Shown in pieces: positions 37,301-47,420 of a stretch of 64,000 nucleotides of DNA. The stretch comes from Rattus norvegicus. Its lineage: Eukaryota > Chordata > Mammalia > Rodentia > Muridae. Each line of letters opens with the position of its first letter. The stretch's first letter is position 1. Where the stretch lies: contig NC_086024.1 of assembly GCF_036323735.1 (NCBI RefSeq), forward strand, positions 72,442,924 to 72,506,923, written 5' to 3'. A program made the position numbers and the translations under genes. The notes beneath the pieces were generated by a model. The model was given only the letters and a program-made list of their open reading frames with translations. It had not been told where the DNA came from and did not search any database.

Positions 37301-37772
37301 CACAGCTTTCATTGTGTCCCATAAGTTTGAGTATGTTGTATCTTCATTTTCATTAAATTCTAAAAAGTTTTTAATTTCTTTCTTTATTTCTTCCTTGACC
37401 AGGTTATCATTGAGTAGAGCATTGTTCAATTTCCACGTATATGTGGGCATTCTTCCCTTATTGTTATTGAAGACCAGTTTTAGGCCGTGGTGGTCCGATA
37501 GCACGCATGGGATTATTTCTATCTTTCTGTACCTGTTGAGGTCCGTTTTTTGACCAATTATATGGTCAATTTTGGAGAAAGTACCATGAGGAGCTGAGAA
37601 GAAGGTATATCCTTTTGCTTTAGGATAGAATGTTCTATAAATATAAATATAAAAATGCTGGGTCCCCATTATGTATCCAGTTTGTTAATCTGTTTCTTTT
37701 TATTGGTGAATTGAATCAATTGATGTTGAGAGTTATTAGGGAATAGTGATTGTTTCTTCCTATTAATTTCCT
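34335..37772 (-). pseudogene. ORF2: L1-B ORF2, heavily broken
   Basis: A remnant of the endonuclease/reverse transcriptase gene. Readable pieces, from 3' to 5' of the frame: 34,423-34,900 (C-terminal region, with the final Cys cluster partly lost), 35,011-35,438 (C-terminal domain), 36,292-36,486 ('SLDAEKAFDKIQHPFMIKVL'), 36,691-36,900 ('KKSPGPDGFSAEFYQNF') and 37,013-37,669 (linker). The FADD box is near 36,080-36,095. About 420 bp of endonuclease sequence present in L1-C (54,689-55,111) is missing at 37,641, and the ORF2 start codon position reads 'cct' instead of 'cat' on the plus strand. Cannot encode a working enzyme. Confidence 0.9.
37120..37541. other. Patch identical to young L1-C (conversion tract)
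   Basis: All 422 bp equal 54,165-54,586 of L1-C. The 100 bp to the left differ at about nine bases plus a 2-bp indel. Beyond the right end there are two differences up to 37,641, where a deletion begins. The same tract lies at 45,637-46,058 in duplication copy 2. Confidence 0.85.
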
Positions 37773-37829
37773 ATTTGGAGGTAAGGTTATGTTGTGTGCT
37801 TCTCTTCTCTTTGTTTTGTTGCAAAACGA

Positions 37830-38903
37830 TTAGTTTCTTCCTTTTTCTAGGGTATAGGTTGCCTCCTTGTGTTGGGCTTTACCATTTATTATCCGTTGTT
37901 GGGATGGATTTGTAGAAAGATATTGCATAAATTTGTTTTTTTCATGGAATATCTTGGTTTCTCCATCTATGTTACTTGAGAGTTTTGCTGGATACAGTAA
38001 CCTGGGCTGACACTTGTGGTCTCTTAGGGTCTATATGACATCTTTCCAGGATCTTCTGGCTTTCATAGTTTCTGGTGAGAATTCTGGTGTAATTCTGTTA
38101 GGTCTGCCTTTATATGTTACTTGACCTTTTTCCCTTACTGGTTTTGATATTCTTTCTTTGTTTTTTGCATTTGGTATTTTGACTACTATGTTATGGTTGG
38201 AGTTTCGTTTCTGGTTCAATCTATTTTGTATTCTGTAGGTTTCCTGTATATTTATGGGCATCTCTTTCTTTAGGTTAGGGAAGTTTTCTTCCAGGATTTT
38301 TGAAGATATTTACTTGTCCTTTGATTTGGGAGTCTTCACTCTCTTCCATACCTCTTTTCCTTAGGTTTAATCTTCTCATTGTGTCCTAGATTTCATGTAT
38401 GTTTTTGGCCAGTAGCTTTTTCTGTTTTACATTATCTTTGACAGTTGTGTCGATGATTTTTATGGAATCTTCTGCTCCTGAGATTTTCTCTTCTAACTCT
38501 TGTATTATGTTGGTGATATTTGTATCTATGGCTTCTTGTCTCTTCCTTTGGTTTTCTATATCTAGACTTGTCTCCCTTTGTGCTTTCTTTATTGTTTCTA
38601 TTTCCATTTTCAATTCCTTCACCTGTTTGATTGTGTTTTCCTGGAATTCTTTCAGGGATTTTTGTGCTTCCTCTCTAAGAGCTTCTACTTGTTTACTTGT
38701 TTTTTCCTCCATTTGTCTAATGGAGTTCTTTATGTCTTTCTTAAAGTCCTCCATCGTCATGATCAAATGTTATTTTATCTCTAGATTCTGCTTTCCTGGT
38801 GTGTTTGGACATCCAGTGTTTGGTAGGTAGGTGAATTGGACTCTGATGATGCCAAGTAGTCTTGGTTTCTGTTGCTTGTGTTCCTTAGCTTGCCTTTCGC
38901 CAT
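37830..38903 (-). pseudogene. ORF1: L1-B ORF1, broken
   Basis: A remnant of the RNA-binding protein gene. 38,386-38,766 reads as 126 codons of coiled coil, with heptad-rich 'KQVKELKMEIETIKKAQRE' and 'ELEEKISGAEDSIKIID'. 38,031-38,261 reads as the RNA-binding part ('TYKGRPNRITPEFSPETMK'). Frameshifts lie between them and near the N-terminus. The ATG equivalent is 38,901-38,903 and the stop equivalent 37,830-37,832. It has one 66-bp coiled-coil unit, as in L1-C. An identical copy lies at 46,347-47,420. Confidence 0.9.
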
Positions 38904-40074
38904 CAGGTTGTCTCTGGTGTTACCTTGTCTTGCTTTTTCTGACAGTGGCTTGACCATCTTGTAGGCTTGTGTATCAGCACTGCTGTAGACCTGTTTTCCT
39001 GTTTTCTTCCAGCCAGTTATGGGAACAGTGTTCTGCTCTGAGGCATGTAGTCATTGGCTGCTGGCTTTGAACTTTTTCTGTGGGCATGAGACAGAAGTGT
39101 CCTGCCCCTACTTCTCCTAGGTCTCTGTGTGCAGGAGGCACAGATGGCACAAGGTGTTTTCCTCTTGAGTCAGGAATATGGGCAGGGAGTAGTCTTCTCT
39201 GGTTTCCTAGGAGTGTCTGCCCCTCTGAAGGTCTAGTTCTCCCCACCATGGGATTTGGGTGCAGGGAGCCTGTTTGACTAGTTCAGTTCAGATCTGGGTG
39301 TAATCTGGACCACAGGGCTCATGCAGCATGACTGTTTCCATATTCCTGTGTCCAGAGGCATTATGCAGTTGCCTCTTGGGCCAGGGATATGGGAAAAGGT
39401 GAGCAGAAATGGAAGTCTCTCCTGCCCAGCAGTCTCAGAATTGCCTGCACTTCTGGGTGATCAGTTCTCTCTCCCACCAGGTTTGGGAGCTAGGAGCTTT
39501 GGTCCGGGATCAGAGAGTTTCAGGAGTCAGCTAGAAACTGGAAGTGCTCGGTCCCAGAGGAATTCTGCCTTTGTGTGTCCTAGTCCACCAGGCAAGTCAC
39601 TTGGATCAGAAAAGTTGGTCTTACCTCTGGCCTTGGGCCTGAAGTCGCTCCTTGGGGCTGGCTTTCAGTTCTCCTTGAGGACAGCAACTAGAAGTGTCCT
39701 TCCCCTACTGCTCCTAGGTTCCTATAAGCATGGGGCCCAGATGGTGCTAGCTGCTTTTTTCTTGAGTCAGTAATGTGAGCAGAGTTCTCAGGGGCATCTG
39801 CCCCTCTGTTGGTCTAGTTCTCCCCCTTCCAAGGGATTTGTGTGCAGGGAGCTGTTTTACCAGTTCAGTTCATATCCAGGTGCAGTCTGGTCTTTGGGGC
39901 TCCTGCAGCTTGACTGCTCCTATATTTGTGTGTCCAGAGGCACTATGCAGTTTCCTTTTGTGCCAGGGATGTGGGCAAATGTGGGTAGAAGTGGCAGTTT
40001 CTCCTGTCCTGCAGTGTCAGGATTGCCTGCTCTTCTGGGTGATCAGCTCTCTCTCCCATTGGGTTTGGGAGCAT
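38904..40074 (-). promoter_or_regulatory. L1-B 5' UTR with ~582-bp tandem monomers
   Basis: At least two related units repeat at a 582-bp spacing: 'ctgcccctctg' near 39,216 and 39,798, and 'gggtgatcag' at 39,455 and 40,037. This is the monomer-type promoter of an older rodent L1, unlike the L1-A monomer in sequence. The plus-strand frames of 111-150 codons are not supported as genes. Confidence 0.75.
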
Positions 40075-40566
40075 TATGTTTTCTTTCCTGGTTGTGTCAA
40101 TGTTTTCTAAGGTATCTTCTACCCCTGAGATTCTCTCTTCTATCTCTTGTATTCTGTTGATGATGCTTGCATCTATGACTCCTTGTCTCTTCCTTAGGTT
40201 TTCTCTCTCCAGGGTTGTCTTCCTGTGTAATTTTTGTTATTGTTTCTTTTTCCATTTTTAAATCCTGAACAGTTTTGTTCAATTCCTTAACCTGTTTGGT
40301 TGTGTTTTATTGTAATTCTTTAAGGGATTTCGTGTTTCCTTTTTAAGGGCTTCTACTTGTTTACTTGTGTTGTCCTGTTTTTCTTTAAGGGAGTTATTTA
40401 TGTCCTTCTTAAAGTCCTCTATCATCATCATAAGATAGGATTTTAAATCCATCTTTTCTGGTGTTTATGGATATCCAGTGTTTGCTATGGTTGGAGAACT
40501 GGGCTCTGATGATGCCAAGTAGTGCTCGTTTCTGTTGTTTAGGTTCCTGCTCTTCTGTTTTGCCAT
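40075..40566 (-). pseudogene. ORF1: L1-E ORF1 N-terminal half
   Basis: A second ORF1 start lies upstream (in element order) of the L1-B 5' UTR. On the plus strand it contains 'ctgagattctctcttctatc', 'tgtattctgttgatgatgct' and 'aaagtcctctatcatcatca', i.e. the coiled-coil coding part up to the ATG equivalent at 40,564-40,566. It is truncated at 40,075, where the L1-B 5' UTR monomers begin, and the frame is shifted. Only the N-terminal half exists, so no RNA-binding domain is encoded. An identical copy lies at 48,592-49,083. Confidence 0.8.
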
Positions 40567-41274
40567 CAGGTTGTCTATGGTGTTAGCTTGTCAGGCTATC
40601 TCTGAAAGCGGCTTGACCCTCCTGTAGGCCTGTTTTCTTTCAGCAGGATCTGGGAACAAAGAGCTGCTCCTGGGTTTGTGTGTCCTGAAGCCTCTAGACA
40701 GGATGCTTGGACCAGAAGAGTTGGTGTTACCTCTGCTCTTAGTTGTTTAGGTGTTCCTGGTGACTGGCTTTCAGCTCTTGGTATAGGCATAAACCGGCAG
40801 TTTCTTGTCCCTAACAACTTCTTCCTTTGTATGTCCTGAGTCTACCAGGCAGTTCACTTGGAGCAGAAAAGTTGGTCTTACCTTCGCTCTCAGGTGTGTA
40901 GGCACTCCTGGCGAATGACTTTCAGTCTTGGCACAGGCAGAAACCTGAAGGATCCTGATCCTGACTGCTCCTAGGTCCCTTGGCTGAGAGGGCACAGATG
41001 GTACTAGGCAGTTTCTTTTGGGTAAGGAATGTGGGCAGAAAATAGTTGTCTCCTCTGAGTTTTCAGGATTGTCCACACTTATGTGGGTTCAGCTCTTTCC
41101 TCCACAGAGTTTGGTTGCAGGGAGCTTTGGGACTGGTTAAGTTCAGTTCCTGGCACAGGCAGAGTTCAGCAGTTCCTGCAGCTGACTGCTCCTCTATTTC
41201 TGTATCCAGAGGCCACTATGCAGTTCCATTTGGGCCAGGAATGTGAGCAGAAGTGGTGGTCTCCCCTCTGATCT
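40567..41274 (-). promoter_or_regulatory. L1-E 5' UTR monomer-type region
   Basis: Related to the L1-B monomers ('tatccagaggccactatgca' against 'tgtccagaggcactatgcag'). It ends abruptly near 41,274, where L1-F ORF2 sequence begins. An identical copy lies at 49,084-49,791. Confidence 0.7.
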
Positions 41275-42150
41275 TAGGATTTTGTTGAAAGTGTTTACCA
41301 GCTATAGGAGTTTCCTGGTGGAATTTTTTCACTTATGCATACTATCATTTCATCTGCAAACAAGAAAACTTTTACTTCTTTTGCAATTTGTATCCCCGTG
41401 ATCTTCTTCAGTTGTCTTATTGCTCTAGCTAGGACTTCAAGTACTATATTGAATAATGACTCCATCTGTATAGAGAGGGTGGACAACCTTGTTTTGTTCT
41501 TGATACTAGTGGAATTGCTTTGCTTTAATGGAAATCTTTCCATTTTATTTGATGTTGCTACAGGTTTCTGTATATTACCTTTAGTATGTTTAAGTATGTC
41601 CCTTGTATCCCTAATCTCTCTAAGGGGTGTTGAATCTGTCAAGATCTTTCTTCATCTAATGAGATTTGTTTTTTTTTCTTTTAGTTTGTTTACGTGGTGG
41701 ATTGCATTGATTGATTTTAATTTACTTAATCATTCATGCCTTTCTGGTATGGAGCCTACTTGATCATGGTAGATGATCTTTTTGATGTGTTGTTGGATTT
41801 GGTTTGACCATTTTTGCATCTATGTTCATAAGAGAAATTGGTCTGCAATTCTATTTCTTGAGTATATATACAATTTGGGTAGCAGAAATACCATGACATC
41901 ATAAAATGAATTGGGCAATGCTCCTGTTTTTATTTTCTGGAATAATTTTCAGAGTAGTGGTGTTAATTCTTTTTTGAAAATCTGGTAGCATTCTGAGCTA
42001 AAATCACCTAACAATGGGGATGGGAGACTTTTAATGACTATTCTATTTCACTGGACATTATGGCTCTATTTAATTTTATCTAATCTTGATTTAATTTTAG
42101 TTAGTAGAACTTACCACAAAAATTACCATTTTTTTTATTTTCCAATTTTG
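41275..42150 (-). pseudogene. ORF2: L1-F ORF2 fragment (oldest L1)
   Basis: A diverged reverse-transcriptase coding stretch. 41,295-41,642 (minus) reads 'FNIVLEVLARAIRQLKKITG' and 'VFLFADEMIVC', i.e. the FADD box changed to FADE, so a catalytic aspartate is lost. Further right the plus strand shows the 'DAEKAFD' and fingers regions without a continuous frame. L1-C is inserted at its right end, and the element resumes at 56,810 beyond L1-C. An identical copy lies at 49,792-50,667. Confidence 0.85.
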
Positions 42151-42166
42151 TGGGGAACAGGTTTTT
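42151..42166. repeat. Orphan target-site sequence of L1-C, copy 1
   Basis: 'tggggaacaggttttt' is the L1-C left TSD, carried along by the tandem duplication. It has no right partner here because the L1 next to it is a hybrid. Confidence 0.85.
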
Positions 42167-45092
42167 TTTTTTTTTTTATTAACTTGAGTATTTCTTATAT
42201 ACATTTCGAGTGTTATTCCCTTTCCCGGTTTCCGGGCAAACATCCCCTTCCCCCTCCCCTTCCTTATGGGTGTTCCCCTCCCAACCCTCCCCCCATTGCC
42301 GCCCTCCCCCCATAGACTAGTTCACTGGGGGTTCAGTCTTAGAAGGACCCAGGGCTTCCCCTTCCACTGGTGCTCTTACTAGGATATTCATTGCTACCTA
42401 TGGGGTCAGAGTCCAGGGTCAGTCCATGTATAGTCTTTAGGTAGTGGCTTAGTCCCTGGAAGCTCTGCTTGCTTGGCATTGTTGTACTTTTGGGGTCTCG
42501 AGCCCCTTCAAGCTCTTCCAGTTCTTTCTCTGATTCCTTCAATAGGGGACCTATTCTCAGTTCAGTGGTTTGCTGCTGGCATTCGCCTCTGTATTTGCTG
42601 TATTCTGGCTGTGTCTCTCAGGAGCGATCTACATCCGGCTCCTGTCGGTCTGCACTTCTTTGCTTCATCCATCTTGTCTAATTGGGTGGCTGTATATGTA
42701 TGGGCCACATGTGGGGCAGGCTCTGAATGGGTGTTCCTTAAGTCTCTGATTTAATCTTTGCCTCTCCCTTCCCTGCCAAGGGTATTCTTTTTCCTCATTT
42801 AAAGAAGGAGTGAAGCATTCACATTTTGATCATCCGTCTTGAGTTTCGTTTGTTCTAGGGATCTAGGGTAATTCAAGCATTTGGGCTAATAGCCACTTAT
42901 CAATGAGTGCATACCATGTATGTCTTTCTGTGATTGGGTTAGCTCACTCAGGATGATATTTTCCAGTTCCAACCATTTGCCTACGAATTTCATAAACTCG
43001 TTGTTTTTGATAGCTGAGTAATATTCCATTGTGTAGATGTACCACATTTTCTGTATCCATTCCTCTGTTGAAGGGGATCTGGGTTCTTTCCACTTTCTGG
43101 CTATTATAAATAAGGCTGCGATGAACATAGTGGAGCACGTGTCTCTTTTATATGTTGAGGCATCATTTGGGTATATGCCCAAGAGAGGTATAGCTGGATC
43201 CTCAGGCAGTTCAATGTCCAATTTTCTGAGGAACCTCCAGACTGATTTCCAGAATGGTTTTACCAGTCTGCAATCCCACCAACAATGGAGGAGTGTTCCT
43301 CTTCCTCCACATCCTCGCCAGCATCTGCTGTCACCTGAGTTTTTGATCTTAGCCAATCGCACTGGTGTGAGGTGAAATCTCAGGGTTGTTTTGATTTGCA
43401 TTTCCCTTATGACTAAAGATGTTGAACATTTCTTTAGGTGTTTCTCAGCCATTCGGCATTCCTCAGCTGTGAATTCTTTGTTTAGCTCTGAACCCCATTT
43501 TTAATAGGGTTATTTGTTTCCCTGCGGTCTAATTTCTTGAGTTCTTTGTATATTTTGGATATAAGACCTCTATCTGTTGTAGGATTGGTAAAGATCTTTT
43601 CCCAATCTGTTGGTTGCCGTTTTGTCCTAACCACAGTGTCCTTTGCCTTACAGAAGCTTTGCAGTTTTATGAGATCCCATTTGTCGATTGTTGATCTTAG
43701 AGCATAAGCCATTGGTGTTTTGTTCAGGAAATTTTTTCCAGTGCCCATGTGTTCCAGATGCTTCCCTAGTTTTTCTTCTATTAGTTTGAGTGTGTCTGGT
43801 TTGATGTGGAGGTCCTTGATCCACTTGGACTTAAGCTTTGTACAGGGTGATAAGGATGGATCGATCTGCATTCTTCTACATGTTGCCCTCCAGTTGAACC
43901 AGCACCATTTGCTGAAAATGCTATCTTTTTTCCATTGGATGGTTTTGGCTCCTTTGTCAAAAATCAAGTGACCATAGGTGTGTGGGTTCATTTCTGGGTC
44001 TTCAATTCTATTCCATTGGTCTATCTGTCTGTCTCTGTACCAATACCATGCAGTTTTTATCACTATTGCTCTGTAATACTGCTTGAGTTCAGGGATAGTG
44101 ATTCCCCCTGAAGTCCTTTTATTGTTGAGGATAGCTTTAGCTATCCTGGGTTTTTTGTTATTCCAGATGAATTTGCAAATTGTTCTGTCTAACTCTTTGA
44201 AGAATTGGATTGGTATTTTGATGGGGATTGCATTGAATCTGTAGATTGCTTTTGGTAAAATGGCAATTTTTACTATATTAATCCTGCCAATCCATGAGCA
44301 TGGGAGATCTTTCCATCTTCTGAGGTCTTCTTCAATTTCTTTCCTCAGTGTCTTGAAGTTCTTATTGTACAGATCTTTTACTTGCTTGGTTAAAGTCACA
44401 CCGAGGTACTTTATATTATTTGGGTCTATTATGAAGGGTGTCGTTTCCCTAATTTCTTTCTCGGCTTGTTTCTCTTTTGTATAGAGGAAGGCAACTGATT
44501 TATTTGAGTTAATTTTATACCCAGCCACTTTGCTGAAGTTGTTTATCAGCTTTAGTAGTTCTCTGGTGGAGCTTTTGGGATCACTTAAATATACTATCAT
44601 GTCATCTGCAAATAGTGATATTTTGACCTCTTCTTTTCCGATCTGTATCCCTTTGATCTCCTTTTGTTGTCTGATTGCTCTGGCTAGAACTTCAAGAACT
44701 ATATTGAATAAGTAGGGAGAGAGTGGGCAGCCTTGTCTAGTCCCTGATTTTAGTGGGATTGCTTCAAGTTTCTCTCCATTTAATCTAATGTTAGCAACTG
44801 GTTTGCTGTATATGGCTTTTACTATGTTTAGGTATGGGCCTTGAATTCCTATTCTTTCGAGGACTTTTATCATGAAGGGGTGTTGAATTTTGTCAAATGC
44901 TTTCTCAGCATCTAATGAAATGATCATGTGGTTCTGTTCTTTCAGATTGTTTATATAATGGATCACGTTGATGGTTTCCCGTATATTAAACCATCGCTGC
45001 ATGCCTGGGATGAAGCCTACTTGATCATGGTGGATGATTGTTTTGATGTGCTCTTGAATTCGGTTTGCCAGAATTTTATTGAGTATTTTTGC
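42167..45092 (-). mobile_element. Duplicated 3' half of L1-C
   Basis: The same as 50,684-53,610: tail, 3' UTR, ORF2 C-terminal end and reverse transcriptase up to the recombination point. It lacks the endonuclease, ORF1 and promoter. At 45,093-45,122 it passes into L1-B sequence through 30 bp common to both elements. Confidence 0.95.
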
Positions 45093-45176
45093 GTCGATAT
45101 TCATAAGGGAAATTGGTCTGAATTCTCTTTGTTGGGTCTTTGTGTGGTTTAGGTATAAGAGTAATTGTGGCTTCAT
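42886..45176 (-). pseudogene. ORF2: Chimeric L1 ORF2 across the duplication junction
   Basis: 43,482-45,176 is an open frame of 564 codons. Its first part comes from L1-B in a shifted phase (about 20 codons with no homology), and the rest is L1-C reverse transcriptase with 'SLDAEKAFDKIQHPFMIKVL', 'SGTRQGCPLSPYLFNIVLEV' and FADD (44,601-44,612). It then meets the 5-A frameshift at 43,498-43,502. The 188-codon C-terminal part with the Cys/His cluster follows at 42,886-43,452. There is no endonuclease and no promoter in this copy, so it is a by-product of recombination rather than a gene. Confidence 0.92.
45093..45122. other. Recombination junction (30 bp shared by L1-B and L1-C)
   Basis: The base at 45,092 (c in 'gcgtcg') matches L1-C and not L1-B (t). 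The next 30 bp are the same in L1-B (36,576-36,605), L1-C (53,611-53,640) and here. The base at 45,123 onward ('ttctctttgttggg') matches L1-B and not L1-C. The crossover is therefore inside this interval. Confidence 0.93.
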
Positions 45177-46346
45177 ATAAGGAATTCGGTAGCACCATCT
45201 GTTTCAATTATTGGAATAGTTTGGATAGTATTGGTATAAGGTCTTCTGTGAAGTTCTGATAGAATTCTGCACTGAACCCATCTGGACCTGGGCTCTTTTT
45301 GGTTGGTAGACTTTTAATGACTGCTTCTATTTCATTAGGAGTTATGGCGTCATTTAAATGGGTTACCTTTTCCTTATTTAACTTTGGTACCTGGTATATG
45401 TCTAGGAAATTGTCCATTTCTAGCAGATTTTCCAGTTTTGTTGAATATAGGCTTTTGTAGTAGGATCAGATGATTTTTTAAATTCCCTCAGATTCTGTTG
45501 TTATGTCTCCCTTTTCATTTCTGATTTTGTTAATTTAGACACACTCTGTGTCCTCTGGTTAGTCTGGCTAAGGGATTATCTGTCTTGTTGATTTTCTCAA
45601 AGTACCAACTTTTGGTTCTATTGATTCTTTCTATGATCCTTTTTGTTTCTACTTGGTTGATTTCAGCTCTGAGTTTGATTATTTCCTGCCTTCTACTCCT
45701 CCTGGGTGTATTTGCTTCTTTTTGTTCTAGAGCTTTTAGGTGTGCTGTCAAGCTGCTGACATATGCTCTTTCCTGTTTCTTTCTGCAGGCACTCAGCGCT
45801 ATGAGTTTTCCTCTTAGCACAGCTTTCATTGTGTCCCATAAGTTTGAGTATGTTGTATCTTCATTTTCATTAAATTCTAAAAAGTTTTTAATTTCTTTCT
45901 TTATTTCTTCCTTGACCAGGTTATCATTGAGTAGAGCATTGTTCAATTTCCACGTATATGTGGGCATTCTTCCCTTATTGTTATTGAAGACCAGTTTTAG
46001 GCCGTGGTGGTCCGATAGCACGCATGGGATTATTTCTATCTTTCTGTACCTGTTGAGGTCCGTTTTTTGACCAATTATATGGTCAATTTTGGAGAAAGTA
46101 CCATGAGGAGCTGAGAAGAAGGTATATCCTTTTGCTTTAGGATAGAATGTTCTATAAATATAAATATAAAAATGCTGGGTCCCCATTATGTATCCAGTTT
46201 GTTAATCTGTTTCTTTTTATTGGTGAATTGAATCAATTGATGTTGAGAGTTATTAGGGAATAGTGATTGTTTCTTCCTATTAATTTCCTATTTGGAGGTA
46301 AGGTTATGTTGTGTGCTTCTCTTCTCTTTGTTTTGTTGCAAAACGA

Positions 46347-47420
46347 TTAGTTTCTTCCTTTTTCTAGGGTATAGGTTGCCTCCTTGTGTTGGGCTTTACC
46401 ATTTATTATCCGTTGTTGGGATGGATTTGTAGAAAGATATTGCATAAATTTGTTTTTTTCATGGAATATCTTGGTTTCTCCATCTATGTTACTTGAGAGT
46501 TTTGCTGGATACAGTAACCTGGGCTGACACTTGTGGTCTCTTAGGGTCTATATGACATCTTTCCAGGATCTTCTGGCTTTCATAGTTTCTGGTGAGAATT
46601 CTGGTGTAATTCTGTTAGGTCTGCCTTTATATGTTACTTGACCTTTTTCCCTTACTGGTTTTGATATTCTTTCTTTGTTTTTTGCATTTGGTATTTTGAC
46701 TACTATGTTATGGTTGGAGTTTCGTTTCTGGTTCAATCTATTTTGTATTCTGTAGGTTTCCTGTATATTTATGGGCATCTCTTTCTTTAGGTTAGGGAAG
46801 TTTTCTTCCAGGATTTTTGAAGATATTTACTTGTCCTTTGATTTGGGAGTCTTCACTCTCTTCCATACCTCTTTTCCTTAGGTTTAATCTTCTCATTGTG
46901 TCCTAGATTTCATGTATGTTTTTGGCCAGTAGCTTTTTCTGTTTTACATTATCTTTGACAGTTGTGTCGATGATTTTTATGGAATCTTCTGCTCCTGAGA
47001 TTTTCTCTTCTAACTCTTGTATTATGTTGGTGATATTTGTATCTATGGCTTCTTGTCTCTTCCTTTGGTTTTCTATATCTAGACTTGTCTCCCTTTGTGC
47101 TTTCTTTATTGTTTCTATTTCCATTTTCAATTCCTTCACCTGTTTGATTGTGTTTTCCTGGAATTCTTTCAGGGATTTTTGTGCTTCCTCTCTAAGAGCT
47201 TCTACTTGTTTACTTGTTTTTTCCTCCATTTGTCTAATGGAGTTCTTTATGTCTTTCTTAAAGTCCTCCATCGTCATGATCAAATGTTATTTTATCTCTA
47301 GATTCTGCTTTCCTGGTGTGTTTGGACATCCAGTGTTTGGTAGGTAGGTGAATTGGACTCTGATGATGCCAAGTAGTCTTGGTTTCTGTTGCTTGTGTTC
47401 CTTAGCTTGCCTTTCGCCAT
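46347..47420 (-). pseudogene. ORF1: L1-B ORF1, duplicate copy
   Basis: A second copy of the broken RNA-binding protein gene, with the same readable pieces of 126 codons (46,903-47,283, coiled coil) and 76 codons (46,548-46,778, RNA-binding region) and the same frameshifts as 37,830-38,903. Shared damage shows that it was already dead when duplicated. Confidence 0.9.

Larger units (their letters stand above)
33604..40074 (-). mobile_element. L1-B: older L1, 3' UTR to 5' UTR
   Basis: Minus-strand L1 clearly more diverged than L1-A and L1-C, with a different, older 3' UTR (33,619-34,334). ORF2 remnant 34,335 to about 37,772, ORF1 remnant 37,830-38,903, 5' UTR 38,904-40,074. It carries many frameshifts, a small T-rich insertion at 35,500-35,545, a roughly 420-bp deletion in the endonuclease region at 37,641 and a 422-bp patch identical to L1-C (37,120-37,541). 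From 36,576 onward L1-B lies inside the first copy of the 8.5-kb tandem duplication. Confidence 0.9.
36576..45092. repeat. 8.5-kb tandem duplication, copy 1
   Basis: 8,517 bp, repeated directly and immediately at 45,093-53,610. Contents, left to right: L1-B from mid-ORF2 to its 5' end, L1-E 5' end, L1-F ORF2 piece, then the 3' half of a second L1-C copy. All translated pieces that I compared are identical. On reading I found only two differences: a T-run of 16 against 17 at 42,162 and 50,679, and G at 44,859 against C at 53,377 (a silent change in ORF2). I did not align every base. Confidence 0.95.

Noticed and set aside
39321..39773. 150-codon plus-strand frame (and its copy at 47,838-48,290)
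   Set aside because: Antisense to L1-B 5' UTR monomers. Identity between copies is due to the tandem duplication.
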